Below are positions 1 to 7,267 of a stretch of 64,000 nucleotides of DNA, in pieces (the stretch's first letter is position 1; the number at the start of each line of letters is the position of its first letter). A program made the translations under genes and the position numbers. The stretch is from Terriglobus roseus DSM 18391 (GTDB lineage: Bacteria; Acidobacteriota; Terriglobia; Terriglobales; Acidobacteriaceae), in contig NC_018014.1 of assembly GCF_000265425.1 (NCBI RefSeq), positions 3,844,001 through 3,908,000 on the forward strand, read 5' to 3'. The notes under the pieces were generated by a model that had not been told where the DNA came from, searched no databases, and was given only the letters and a program-made list of their open reading frames with translations.

Positions 1-2
1 CG

Positions 3-113
3 GCAGACCCCATTCTCGTGACTCCCAGAAACCCGGATGCGAAGGAACTTTACCCGATGATCAAGCAGGCCTGTCTTCTTAGGAAGCATGCGGCACCGAA
101 CACCGCACCTTAA
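3..113 (+). CDS. 3' end of an unidentified protein (partial)
   Basis: An open frame enters from the left edge and runs 36 codons to a TAA, reading ADPILVTPRNPDAKELYPM and ending in NTAP. It is too short to assign to a family. Codon use looks normal and the fragment could equally be the tail of a gene cut by the island. The next 180 bases (114-297) show no gene that I can support. Confidence 0.3.
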   Translation, partial: ADPILVTPRNPDAKELYPMIKQACLLRKHAAPNTAP

Positions 114-297
114 GCGCAGAAAATGGCCTGCCCATCACTTCCCATAATGCGACTTTCCCAAGCCAGTGCTAGTCGTCCGCTTTTAGGAAGTCGTGACACA
201 TCCGCGAAAGCCGTTCGGGAAGGTTGCGATTAGTCCTAGTACAACGCCGTTGTGGGAGGTTGGCCTTTGATGCGAATCCATTATTCCAGCAATGCGC

Positions 298-352
298 ATC
301 TCCTTCGCAGCTTCGGTGACGACCGACCAAATGGCCCAGTCGCGCCGATTTT
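298..352 (-). pseudogene. Short remnant of the array-type tyrosine recombinase
   Basis: About 50 bases match, at roughly 80-85% by eye, the segment of the intact recombinase at 14940-14992 that encodes SDWAIWSVVTEAAKE. Strand and reading frame agree, and the remnant reads DWAIWSVVTEAAKEM. Similarity stops abruptly on both sides, so this is a relic and not a gene. It lies left of the cassette array while a larger relic of the same gene lies right of it. Confidence 0.6.
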
Positions 353-390
353 GTTCGCAGGACTTGGCTCTGCAGCACCGTATGAAAACC

Positions 391-1122
391 CTATTGCTGC
401 GTCAAGCGCCGATAGTCTTCTTCGAGGTTGGACGGCAAAGTTGGTGCTTCCGGCTCAGGTAACCAAAAGGCGATACACCAGAACAGAAGGACACCCTGAT
501 ACACAGAGTTCCTCATATTTTCAAGGAGCCCGAAGTGCTCCGTTGTGCGCCAGTAAGCATGCAGCGTGTCAATAGCGAAGGCGGACAGCGTCCATACCGT
601 TAGCCCCAAACTCTCGCGCGCGATGTAGCTGCGCCAGTCCAGGCCAAGTTTCTGCATTGCACGAATCACTGCGACAAAGAGAAAACAGACCAGCACCGTG
701 GAGAAGAGGCTTGCGCGCGCCGCTAGGCCATCAAGAACATTACTCGCTGCTGGCGTTATCCATATCGTGAGCACAACCGCGAATGTTGGCCCGAGAGTAA
801 GGAACGGAATGAGCGTCTTCTTTGCGCCTTCCACCCATCGTCCATCTCGTTTGAGAGCAGATCGAGCTATCTCCGCTACGACTGCGATCTGGAGCAGGAA
901 GTCGCCCAAAGCTCCGATCCAATACACCACGCGGTAGTTTTCCTTGGATCCCAATCGGTACGCCAAGAAGCACGACAGCGTATAAAGCAAACCGTAAGCG
1001 ATCCAAGTGGCAAACCACGGCACGACCCGCCATCTGATCTTCAGCGTCAGCACGAGAACCAGGACCAAACGGAGCATCGGGTCGAGCGCCCAAAGCGCGA
1101 TGTCTAAAAGAGACAGCTTCAC
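391..1122 (-). CDS. Multi-pass membrane protein of unknown function
   Basis: This encodes 243 residues with about six hydrophobic segments (for example LRLVLVLVLTL, FLTLGPTFAVVLTIWI and STVLVCFLFVAVI) and a charged C-terminus. I place the start at the GTG at 1122 because GGAAGGGG sits 7 bases upstream; the open frame continues further upstream, but that part is antisense to the neighbouring gene at 1259-1501. It resembles an uncharacterised integral membrane family common in Acidobacteriota, and I cannot give it a function. It runs leftwards, away from the array, and no repeat arm is visible on its left, so it may be the first chromosomal-side gene and not a cassette. Confidence 0.7.
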   Translation of the reverse strand: MKLSLLDIALWALDPMLRLVLVLVLTLKIRWRVVPWFATWIAYGLLYTLSCFLAYRLGSKENYRVVYWIGALGDFLLQIAVVAEIARSALKRDGRWVEGAKKTLIPFLTLGPTFAVVLTIWITPAASNVLDGLAARASLFSTVLVCFLFVAVIRAMQKLGLDWRSYIARESLGLTVWTLSAFAIDTLHAYWRTTEHFGLLENMRNSVYQGVLLFWCIAFWLPEPEAPTLPSNLEEDYRRLTQQ

Positions 1123-1207
1123 CGATAGCCCCTTCCGTAAGGGTATCCGATCTGCTGTTTGCGCAGAAGTAGGGTTCCTCGGCCAGATCACGCATGGGCT
1201 TAGGACA

Positions 1208-1235
1208 GGTTCCGAAAACGCCGTTTTAGGGGAGC
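1208..1235 (+). repeat. Cassette-boundary site A (right arm only)
   Basis: This contains TTCCGAAAACGCCGTTTT, the right-arm motif of the array repeat, without a left arm. From AAAACGCC onwards it is identical to inverted site N, while the sequence to its left differs. A cassette boundary therefore lies at or next to the TTCC(G/C) motif. Confidence 0.8.
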
Positions 1236-1258
1236 AGCCCGACGTCTCCCGCGTTAGC

Positions 1259-1501
1259 ATGGCCGACATGGCGACATTTATCCGAGCAATCTTCTCAGTC
1301 CTAGTGGCGCTTGCAGCTTTCGTTGTCTCGTTTTTGGTAATCTTCGTTCCCATGCTGTTCCTAGACATGCACTACGCTCCCCATGACGGCCAGGGAGGGA
1401 TGAGCGGGTTCTTCATCGGTATTCCGGTTGCGACCATCGCCTCTTTGGTTGCTGGGCCGTTGTGCTACGTACATGCAAAGCGGAAAAAGTGGTTTGCATG
1501 A
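1259..1501 (+). CDS. Small membrane protein, cassette gene 1 (copy 1)
   Basis: This encodes 80 residues beginning MADMATFIRAIFSVLVA. It has one long hydrophobic stretch at residues 8-33 and a second around 50-68 (FFIGIPVATIASLVAGPL), and ends in a basic tail (AKRKKWFA). The family is unknown. It fills the unit between sites A and B. A second copy at 8939-9181, on the other strand, differs by a single residue (V/L), so the duplication is recent. There is no strong ribosome-binding site. Cassette genes of integrons are often small membrane proteins of this kind, but no function can be inferred. Confidence 0.7.
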   Translation: MADMATFIRAIFSVLVALAAFVVSFLVIFVPMLFLDMHYAPHDGQGGMSGFFIGIPVATIASLVAGPLCYVHAKRKKWFA

Positions 1502-1519
1502 ACGAAAGGCCCACGTGTA

Positions 1520-1550
1520 CGGTTTCCGGAAACGCCGTTTTGCGGGAGCT
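1520..1550 (+). repeat. Cassette-boundary site B (right arm)
   Basis: The core reads GGTTTCCGGAAACGCCGTTT and is followed by TGCGGGAGC. It lacks the AAAGTCGGG left arm. The sequence left of it, through TTTCCG, recurs next to the second copy of gene 1 at inverted site M, where it joins the right half of site F. Confidence 0.8.
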
Positions 1551-1553
1551 ATC

Positions 1554-2237
1554 TCACGGGGCGTCAGCTGACAACAAGGGCGCTTCAGTGTGATTGAAAT
1601 GCACAGACTTCACCACTTTCAGAAGAAGGGCTTCTATAGTGTGCGTTTGTTTTGCATCAGGATCCCGACCTGTCTCCGAGGAGGCGGTTGCCTTTGCGAT
1701 TGCTGTCTCGAAGAAAAAGCAGTTTGGACGCAGATAGAGCACGTAAAGCGTGCCTGAGTTCGATTGCATCATCCCGGATGAGGCTGTTTTGCGGACAGTG
1801 AGAGCGTGACTGCCCATGAGCACGGTTCGGAATTTAGATGTTCCCGATATAGACGTCGAGATCGATTCGCAAGCCATACGATTCGGGGAACGCACCGCGG
1901 CGTACACAACTCCAAAGCCCTCCAAGTTCGTCTCTGCGTAAGGACGTCCCACTTGCTCTCTCGGGAATCCTCCTACTTCGTAGCCAAAACCCGCTATGAG
2001 TTTCACTTGTTCAGATTGAGCTAGGGCGGCCGGTACATAGCCAAACTGCGTCTGGGCTTTCCAGGCGGAAGGATAGCGGAAGGAGACTCCATTCCTGCTG
2101 TCTGTATAGGTTGTCACTCCACTCTGCACCTCCTTACGCGCACGAGGAGTATCTATGGCCTGGATGTGATCTCCATGCGAGACCGGAGTAGACGGGCTAA
2201 GAACTAGCGAAGCAGCCACAACGATTCGGAACATCAT
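1554..2237 (-). CDS. Secreted protein of unknown function (cassette gene 2)
   Basis: This encodes 227 residues with an N-terminal signal sequence (MMFRIVVAASLVLSPSTPVSHG), then a soluble domain containing NGVSFRYPSAWKAQTQFGYVP. That motif resembles the PsbP/DUF1795-like 'YP..W' opening found in small periplasmic proteins, but the match is too short to name the family. GGAGAA lies 7-10 bases upstream of the ATG. The gene is transcribed against the direction of the flanking sites B and C, so it probably carries its own promoter. Confidence 0.7.
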   Translation of the reverse strand: MMFRIVVAASLVLSPSTPVSHGDHIQAIDTPRARKEVQSGVTTYTDSRNGVSFRYPSAWKAQTQFGYVPAALAQSEQVKLIAGFGYEVGGFPREQVGRPYAETNLEGFGVVYAAVRSPNRMACESISTSISGTSKFRTVLMGSHALTVRKTASSGMMQSNSGTLYVLYLRPNCFFFETAIAKATASSETGRDPDAKQTHTIEALLLKVVKSVHFNHTEAPLLSADAP

Positions 2238-2313
2238 CTGTATTCTCCGCGCGCTTTAATTCTTACCAAATCATCGCCACGATTGGTGATCAACTCGGTG
2301 TTCATTGGAGTCG

Positions 2314-2343
2314 ATCCCGCAAAGTCGCGTTTGCGGAAACAGT
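2314..2343 (+). repeat. Cassette-boundary site C (left arm only)
   Basis: This contains CCCGCAAAGTCGCGTTTGCG followed by GAAACAGT. It is a left arm with one substitution in the GGG run. No right arm follows it. Confidence 0.75.
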
Positions 2344-2352
2344 CCGATTACG

Positions 2353-2733
2353 TCAGCCCGAGAGCACGTCGATCCACTTCTTTCTGACCCAGCCGGATTG
2401 GCAGGTGGCTGTCCGACGCACATCCAGACCTTTTACCCACTCACTTCCACAAGGGGTTCTTGAGGCACCGAAACTGATCCGGTACCAATTGCGGTTTTCA
2501 TCACATACGTAAACTGCTTGCTTCGACGTCAGCAGGCCCACGGCTGGTGACTTGGAAAGAGGGCGCAAGTGCACGGTCAGCTTTCCGCGCTTCGCAGCGA
2601 CCGTGACTTTTGCAAAGTTGCACAAATAGGGCGAACCCGCCCTCGGCAAAGACTGAGCGTGTTCCGGTTGCTGGGCAAACAGAATCGAACAAGACATAGA
2701 AGCTAGAGCTGCGAATCCTGCGGCGCTTGTCAT
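2353..2733 (-). CDS. Secreted SH3b-like protein (cassette gene 3)
   Basis: This encodes 126 residues with a signal peptide (MTSAAGFAALASMSCSILFA, then QQ). A small domain follows, with the spacing of bacterial SH3 domains: LTVHLRPLSKSPAVGLL, then VYVCDENRNWYRI, then a C-terminal SGWVRKKWIDVLSG. Four cysteines (LCNF, VCDE, PCGS, TCQS) could form two disulphides. SH3b proteins usually bind peptidoglycan or partner proteins; the role here is unknown. The start at 2733 is chosen because it begins the signal sequence. The gene runs against the direction of the flanking sites C and D. Confidence 0.65.
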   Translation of the reverse strand: MTSAAGFAALASMSCSILFAQQPEHAQSLPRAGSPYLCNFAKVTVAAKRGKLTVHLRPLSKSPAVGLLTSKQAVYVCDENRNWYRISFGASRTPCGSEWVKGLDVRRTATCQSGWVRKKWIDVLSG

Positions 2734-2770
2734 TCGACAACATGTCTTGTGTCTATCAGAGGGTGCAGCT

Positions 2771-2834
2771 CCTGCAAAGTCGGGTTTGCGGAAACAGTGA
2801 CCTCGGAGCTGCCGAAAATGCCGTTTTCCGCGAA
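2771..2834 (+). repeat. Cassette-boundary site D (complete)
   Basis: The left arm is CAAAGTCGGGTTTGCGGAAA at about 2775-2794. A roughly 15-base spacer (CAGTGACCTCGGAGCT) follows, then the right arm GCCGAAAATGCCGTTTTCCG at 2811-2830. The arms are imperfect inverted repeats, so each strand can fold into a long hairpin with an unpaired loop. Confidence 0.85.
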
Positions 2835-2945
2835 TCATGCTCTCTCAAAACCATCAAGCTTGGGGGCGCGTTAGAACACGCGAGCTTTAATGTGGTTTTC
2901 TCACGGTCCCATGCTGAGTGAGCGCAGCTGTATAACGGGAACGCT

Positions 2946-3272
2946 ATGAAAACGACAAAGGCTAGAAAGCCAACGGCACCAGCGAGCAACCTGCAGCGTG
3001 CTTTGGACGATATCCAATTAGGACAACGAAACTCTACCTGGCCGGATGTTCTAAAAAGCAGCAAATCCGCTGATGAAGCCTTCTGGAAGGGCTCTCGCGA
3101 CGCGCCGTTGGTTCAACGGATCGGGGTCATGATCTTTGCACTCGCGTTTCTCATCACTGCAGTTGGCCTGATGTTCCTGTCTCACCAGGATGAAGAGCCG
3201 CTTATCGCAGTCTTCTCTCTCTTTCCCCTCGGAGTGGGATTGCTTTTCTTCAGGAATGCTCTCTTGCACTAA
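2946..3272 (+). CDS. Two-helix membrane protein (cassette gene 4)
   Basis: This encodes 108 residues. The N-terminal half is polar (residues 1-58), followed by two hydrophobic helices, one at about 59-79 (RIGVMIFALAFLITAVGLMF) and one at about 87-103 (LIAVFSLFPLGVGLLFF), giving a short hairpin topology. GGGAACG lies just before the ATG. It fills the unit between sites D and E and reads in the site direction. I recognise no family. Confidence 0.7.
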   Translation: MKTTKARKPTAPASNLQRALDDIQLGQRNSTWPDVLKSSKSADEAFWKGSRDAPLVQRIGVMIFALAFLITAVGLMFLSHQDEEPLIAVFSLFPLGVGLLFFRNALLH

Positions 3273-3388
3273 ATCACTGCAACCAAACGCGAGCCTGCTT
3301 CGAAGCGACAGCTGGTTCCAGAGAGCCGCGCGGCGCCAGGTGCAACCCTCACGGTCGCAGTGTCAAGTTTTTCCTCGTGGACCTGTCG

Positions 3389-3460
3389 CTTCCCGCAAGT
3401 CGGGTTTGCGGAAACTGCGGTCTGAGAGTTGCCGAAAACGCCGTTTTTCGTGAACGAAGC
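3389..3460 (+). repeat. Cassette-boundary site E (complete)
   Basis: The left arm is CCCGCAAGTCGGGTTTGCGG, the spacer is about 15 bases (AAACTGCGGTCTGAGAGTT), and the right arm is GCCGAAAACGCCGTTTTTCG. The extreme ends GCTTC and GAAGC also pair, extending the hairpin to about 72 bases. Confidence 0.88.
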
Positions 3461-3521
3461 AGTCCGAGGTACCCTGCCCAATCATAATCGGGCCTCAGCA
3501 CGATATGCTGTCACTCAAACT

Positions 3522-3956
3522 ATGTTGGCCAGGAATCAAATCACGTTTGGATCGCGCCCCAAGATCCTCTTTGTCAGGATCTCCCAATGTGCTGTAGCGC
3601 TCTGCTTTATCGCTGTCCTGTTTGGCGGACAGAGCGTCGCTTCTTGGTTTTTGATGGGCATTCCATTGCTGCTTTTCGAGACCTACATGTCCGGCATGGT
3701 GCTCGCCCGCTTGAGTGAAGACGGACTTGCGTATAAGCGTTTGGGAACGTGGAAGGAGGTGAGGTGGACAGAGTTCGCTTATGGCGGCGTTTCACCCGTT
3801 GGGACGATCCGGTTGAAGCTGCCAAATCAGCCCATTTGGCGACGCTATCTCCTGCTCTTAGTTCCTGACCCGCCACTCGAAGACCAAGAGGCATCCTTAC
3901 CCGGAGCACGTCGTTTCTGCGAAATCATGGAACCTCCCAGCGGGCGAACCAACTGA
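3522..3956 (+). CDS. Membrane protein with PH-like C-terminal half (cassette gene 5)
   Basis: This encodes 144 residues. Two hydrophobic segments (ISQCAVALCFIAVLF and SWFLMGIPLLLF) are followed by a soluble part, EDGLAYKRLGTWKEVRWTEF. The 'YKRLGTWKEVRW' pattern is typical of short bacterial PH-like domains attached to a membrane hairpin; this is a resemblance, not a family assignment. I choose the ATG at 3522 because the upstream extension lies inside site E. It fills the unit between sites E and F. Confidence 0.6.
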   Translation: MLARNQITFGSRPKILFVRISQCAVALCFIAVLFGGQSVASWFLMGIPLLLFETYMSGMVLARLSEDGLAYKRLGTWKEVRWTEFAYGGVSPVGTIRLKLPNQPIWRRYLLLLVPDPPLEDQEASLPGARRFCEIMEPPSGRTN

Positions 3957-3979
3957 CAGCGTGCGTGTTGCAAGCCCGA

Positions 3980-4051
3980 CGCTCTTGTAAGTCTGGTTTT
4001 CAGAAAACACTGTTCTAGAACTTCCGCAAACACCGTTTTTCGTGACAACGC
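3980..4051 (+). repeat. Cassette-boundary site F (complete)
   Basis: The left arm is AAGTCTGGTTTTCAGAAAAC, the spacer is ACTGTTCTAGAA, and the right arm CTTCCGCAAACACCGTTTTT is followed by CGTGACAACGCT. The right half, from TTCCG onwards, is exactly the sequence present at inverted site M beside the second copy of gene 6. Confidence 0.85.
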
Positions 4052-4110
4052 TCTGCAGTCATAGACTGAACGAGGGATACGCTCATGTTCGACAAGCCGA
4101 GACGACTGGG

Positions 4111-4485
4111 ATGCTAGACAGGCTTTCAGATGCTCTCTACAAGTGGAGAGGCATTGCTGGCTGGCCAGAATCAGAAGCTCTCGTGTCTGCGTGCATCTGG
4201 ACACCGGACGCGGAACTGGGCGGCGGCGTCGGCAATTATCGAGTTCTGTTCTCGTATCCCGTGAAAGATGGGGTCCAGACGGCAAAGCTAGGCATCAATG
4301 GCGTGAACGGGCGTTCTCCCTTTCGAGTTGGCGATACCTTCACCCTGCGATATCACCCGAAGCATCCAGCCCGTTTTTACTATGCGAACGAGATGTCCCA
4401 GATGGCTCGAGTCGGCCTGGTCGCAATTTTCCTGCTTGTCGGTGGGCTGGCCGCGCTCCTCGTTATAGGGCTTGATCTGAAATAG
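4111..4485 (+). CDS. DUF3592-like membrane protein (cassette gene 6, copy 1, 5' end shifted)
   Basis: About 125 residues match the copy at 8458-8853. The domain order is a short N-terminus, a beta-rich core with the DUF3592-like pattern (NYRVLFSYPV, then FRVGDTFTLRYHPKHPARF), and a C-terminal membrane helix (VGLVAIFLLVGGLAALLVIG). Relative to copy 2, one base is missing in the run after ATGTTCGACAAG at 4084. The start homologous to copy 2 therefore reaches a stop after ten codons, and translation would have to begin at the ATG at 4111 or further upstream in the shifted frame. A single-base difference also changes the C-terminus (IGLDLK instead of IGLI). It may be a decaying copy. Confidence 0.6.
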   Translation: MLDRLSDALYKWRGIAGWPESEALVSACIWTPDAELGGGVGNYRVLFSYPVKDGVQTAKLGINGVNGRSPFRVGDTFTLRYHPKHPARFYYANEMSQMARVGLVAIFLLVGGLAALLVIGLDLK

Positions 4486-4492
4486 ACGCAGC

Positions 4493-4590
4493 CTTCCTTG
4501 AAAGTCGGGTTTGAGGAAGTCGGGTTTGAGGAAACAGCTTGCCGGGCCTCGACCGACGGCCGTTTCCAGAATCCCGTTTTAGCATCCCAA
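4493..4590 (+). repeat. Cassette-boundary site G (duplicated left arm, degenerate right arm)
   Basis: A 15-base unit, AAGTCGGGTTTGAGG, is present twice in tandem (about 4502-4516 and 4517-4531), followed by AAACAGC and then a degraded right arm (CCGTTTCCAGAATCCCGTTT). It is the only site with a tandem arm, probably from slippage or a double recombination event. Confidence 0.75.
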
Positions 4591-4644
4591 AGACTGCGAT
4601 GGACCGCGTCCTATACGCTCAGAACTCTGAATGGTGGTAAGGAA

Positions 4645-4932
4645 ATGAGCATCTTCCAAAGGGCGTGGAAAATCACTGGCTTCGCGCTGGGCTGTGTGGG
4701 GCTTGCAGGGATCATCTGGACTGCGATTCTTTGGGGGAACCAGCTGAACGACTTGCCACGACATCCTGAGGATACATCGGGAAGGGTCTACCCAAGAAAT
4801 ATTCATGGAGTGGTTGTGTATCAAAACCGATCCGAATACCGCTTCTTGGAGACTGTCCAATACTGTGCGATGACAGTGTTCGCATCCAGCGTCCTGATGT
4901 CAATTCTCTATAAGGCGACGTGGGAGCGATAG
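4645..4932 (+). CDS. Small membrane protein, 'NIHGVVVYQ' family (cassette gene 7)
   Basis: This encodes 95 residues: an N-terminal membrane helix (FALGCVGLAGIIWTAIL), then a loop with GRVYPRNIHGVVVYQ, then a second helix (AMTVFASSVLMSIL). It is a clear homologue of the gene at 7268-7546, sharing the loop motif 'R.(Y/H)PRNIHGVVVYQ' and the same layout. GGTAAGGAA precedes the ATG. The family is unknown. The loop between the two helices is the most conserved part, which suggests that the loop is the functional surface. Confidence 0.7.
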   Translation: MSIFQRAWKITGFALGCVGLAGIIWTAILWGNQLNDLPRHPEDTSGRVYPRNIHGVVVYQNRSEYRFLETVQYCAMTVFASSVLMSILYKATWER

Positions 4933-5000
4933 CTCCCACGTCTTGAACCCGAACCCCGGTAGACGAATCGGATGGCTACCTTGTAGTTTGAGAAATTATC

Positions 5001-5177
5001 TGTCGTAGATTTTGAGGTGATATTTGTCGTACGAACCACACCTCTCAATGCCGGGGCAATCGCTCAAGAACCCCCTAACTCTTTGTGGCGAAGGCACTTG
5101 GGATTCGATGAGGTGCAATCTAGGACGCTCCCACGCACCAGCCCTACGACAACTATCGGCACAAAATCTACGACAAC
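5001..5177. repeat. Nested inverted repeats (possible small non-autonomous element)
   Basis: The outer arms are TGTCGTAGATTTTG (5001-5014) and its exact complement CAAAATCTACGACA (5162-5175). Inner arms of 8-9 bases, TTGTCGTA at about 5024-5031 and TACGACAA at about 5145-5152, lie 8-9 bases inside. The interior, about 110 bases, has no gene. Paired outer and inner arms are a common layout at ends of mobile elements that bind a recombinase at two sites. The whole non-genic stretch 4940-5284 is otherwise featureless. Confidence 0.5.
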
Positions 5178-5284
5178 GAAATACTCACGCTACAGACCAA
5201 GAACAAGCGAGCTAACCACGTCATCCTCTGTCTCCCAGGATACGAGAAGTGTTCAGATTGCTGTCATCCAGCAGGTTAGACTCC

Positions 5285-5654
5285 ATGCGCCCTGTTCGCA
5301 AACCGGCGTGGGATCAAGCTCAGGGACGCCGTACCGAACGTGCGCCAGTTCCTGTTCGAGCCGCAGCCCTCGTAGCCGCAAAAGCGCAAGGAACGAAGCT
5401 CAGCGGTCGCCGCGTCTCGGCTGAGCGCCTTGCAGAGATCGTAGCTGCAACGCGCAAGGCGCGTAGCCAGAAAGTGAGGCAGGTACGCTCGGAACTCCTT
5501 CCGACGATCACAGCCATACAGGCCCCCCGGCGCGAGCTCGCTCCGCGCGATCGCAGCAGAACTCAATACTGGCGAGGTCCCAACGCCTCGAAGACTTGGG
5601 GAATGGTCTGCGGTCCAAGTCCAGAGGGTGATGGAAAGAGAGATAGCAGACTGA
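5285..5654 (+). pseudogene. Serine recombinase (resolvase) C-terminal fragment, frameshifted
   Basis: One frame reads ALVAAKAQGTKLSGRR and then LLPTITAIQ. After a run of C residues near 5523 the similarity continues in another frame as SSLRAIAAELNTGEVPTPRR, then LGEWSAVQVQRVMERE and a stop. Both parts match the linker and DNA-binding C-terminus of resolvase/invertase-type serine recombinases ('A.AAAKARG.KLG', '..I.A.GA.SLRAIA..LN..G..TPRG..W....V.RV..R'). The catalytic N-terminal domain is absent. This is a relic of a mobile element. Confidence 0.6.
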
Positions 5655-5682
5655 AACGTCTTTTTGCTCGGCTTACGGGCGC

Positions 5683-6549
5683 TTACTTGCCGGTCTGAGA
5701 AAGGAAATCTTTACGGCAGGGGGCGGCGGCCAATGCCGTAGTGTTCGCGGGTGGAGAAGCTGAAGTAGGTTTCGCTAAAGCTAGAATGCCGTCGACTACG
5801 CCGAATCGGGCAAGGCTGGCATCGGGGTAGATGCCAAAGGGACGGCTCTTATCCTTGTCCGGAACTCCTCCCGAAAATGCGCCGCAGCCTTTATCGTTCA
5901 TCATCCAAGCTTGCCCTCCGGCACTCGTCACCTGCATTGAAAATAGCTGGTCGGTAGGCAGGTACATCGCTGCAGTTTTATGACCTAACTTTGGATCTTT
6001 CAAGCTATGAACGTTGCCCGTCAGGACCAAGACAAGATCCTGAGGCTGTGTGCTTTCCAGAGTCCGAACGGCGTGACCCATTGCTTCATCATCTGCTGTT
6101 GGTGATGAGGCAAAGGCATCAGGATCAACGATCGCCACTACTCGCAACGCAGCGTACTGAGTCTTGAGCTTACGAAGCTTAAATAGTAGTTCCAGCATTG
6201 CTTGACTGGTGCGTCCATCGTAACTCTCGCGCCAGTCTGGCTGGTCGAGAAGCGCACGCTCGACTGCTGTCTGATCTCCGGAACCAACGACAGCATCGAT
6301 TGCAACCTGCTCTGTATTCGGTCGCTCAAGAGCCACTGTGACATGCCGGCCGTGAGCAAGAGCGTCGCACACTAGATCGCCGAATACGGCGGGAGTCTCG
6401 ACCGTGCCATGCGATTCGCCTAGCCACACCCAGCGTATGGAGGAACGAGACCAGAGGTTCGCTGCCCCGGGTACGGGTGTACATGTGGCGAAAACCGGGG
6501 AAGCAGTCGTAACGAACAAACCAACAGCCAGTGCTAGCGCATATCTCAT
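5683..6549 (-). CDS. Secreted Tiki/ChaN-superfamily-like protein
   Basis: This encodes 288 residues with a signal peptide (MRYALALAVGLFVTTASPVFA). The mature part has WVWLGESHGTVETPAVFGDLV near its start, then TVALERP, and later LVLVLTGNVHSLK. An early 'GE.HG' followed by 'ALE.P' and a late 'TGN.H' are hallmarks of the Tiki/ChaN/EreA-like superfamily (metal-dependent hydrolases and haem-binding lipoproteins). The substrate is unknown. Its upstream end abuts inverted site H at 6623-6653. There is no obvious site on its left apart from the relics at 5.0-5.65 kb. Confidence 0.65.
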   Translation of the reverse strand: MRYALALAVGLFVTTASPVFATCTPVPGAANLWSRSSIRWVWLGESHGTVETPAVFGDLVCDALAHGRHVTVALERPNTEQVAIDAVVGSGDQTAVERALLDQPDWRESYDGRTSQAMLELLFKLRKLKTQYAALRVVAIVDPDAFASSPTADDEAMGHAVRTLESTQPQDLVLVLTGNVHSLKDPKLGHKTAAMYLPTDQLFSMQVTSAGGQAWMMNDKGCGAFSGGVPDKDKSRPFGIYPDASLARFGVVDGILALAKPTSASPPANTTALAAAPCRKDFLSQTGK

Positions 6550-6622
6550 GGAATGTAATCCTGGTCAGCTAGCGTAAACGAAAGTCTCCACTGTTTGCCC
6601 ACGACAGCTACGGTTGTCAGAG

Positions 6623-6653
6623 ACTGTTTCCGAAAACCCGACTTTGCGGGAGC
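6623..6653 (-). repeat. Cassette-boundary site H (inverted, left arm)
   Basis: This reads GTTTCCGAAAACCCGACTTT followed by GCGGGAGCC, the exact complement of the left-arm motif. From here to 9233 all sites are in the opposite direction to sites A-G. Confidence 0.85.
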
Positions 6654-6693
6654 CATTGTGCGAACAAGGTGTTCGTGGGCCTAAACTTCACAA

Positions 6694-7179
6694 ATGCAAG
6701 TGCTGAATCCAGAGGACGCAAAGCGATTCCTCATTGCCAACAATCTAGGTGAACACCTGACTCGCCTTGCACCTGACACCTTCCGAACCGAGGTCACGAA
6801 GGATGTGGGCAGACGGTGTGCCTACGCGAACATGCTTACCAATCACCTCGTCACGAGCGAAAGTGCTATCGCCTGCCTAGACATCACTGATTGGGATGTA
6901 TGGCCCTCGGCACAGAACTTGGATCTGTTCTATTCGTACCGCCGCTACTTGGGTGAGCATCGCTCGTTGAAAGACGCTCACTTCCACGTCTTCACGGCTG
7001 CTGAGGCGAATGAGTTTCGGAACATCCTCCATCTCGGTTTGATTTCGCTCTTCGATGTGGCAGGCGCGAGCACGACAACAGACTTTCGCTTCTATGCCTC
7101 GCATGACGAGTGGATTCAGGTGGCTTGGCACGAGGACGTTGAGTGGCGAGAAACAACTGAATGGTTCTTCGCCCCGTAG
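6694..7179 (+). CDS. Soluble protein of unknown function (cassette gene 9)
   Basis: This encodes 161 residues with no signal or membrane segment. It is rich in aromatic and acidic residues (ITDWDVWPSAQNLDLFYSY; WHEDVEWRETTEWFF at the end). I recognise no family; it could be an immunity-type or stress-related soluble protein, but nothing in the sequence proves that. It lies between inverted sites H and I and is transcribed against the site direction. No clear ribosome-binding site precedes the ATG. Confidence 0.6.
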   Translation: MQVLNPEDAKRFLIANNLGEHLTRLAPDTFRTEVTKDVGRRCAYANMLTNHLVTSESAIACLDITDWDVWPSAQNLDLFYSYRRYLGEHRSLKDAHFHVFTAAEANEFRNILHLGLISLFDVAGASTTTDFRFYASHDEWIQVAWHEDVEWRETTEWFFAP

Positions 7180-7181
7180 AG

Positions 7182-7252
7182 GTTCTCCCGAGAAACGGCG
7201 TTCTCGGAAGCTCTGGCACGCAGTTTCCGAAAACCCGACCTATCGGGAACGA
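7182..7252 (-). repeat. Cassette-boundary site I (inverted, complete)
   Basis: Read on the minus strand: CCCGATAGGTCGGGTTTTCG, GAAACTGCGTGCCAGAG, then CTTCCGAGAACGCCGTTTCT. Both arms are present. The inner stem TTTTCGGAA/TTCCGA(G)AA has one mismatch. Confidence 0.87.
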
Positions 7253-7267
7253 ACTCAGCTGTAAGCT

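Noticed and set aside
391-1368. 325-codon reading of the leftmost membrane protein
   Set aside because: The first 82 codons are antisense to the duplicated gene at 1259-1501. A GTG with a good ribosome-binding site at 1122 fits better.
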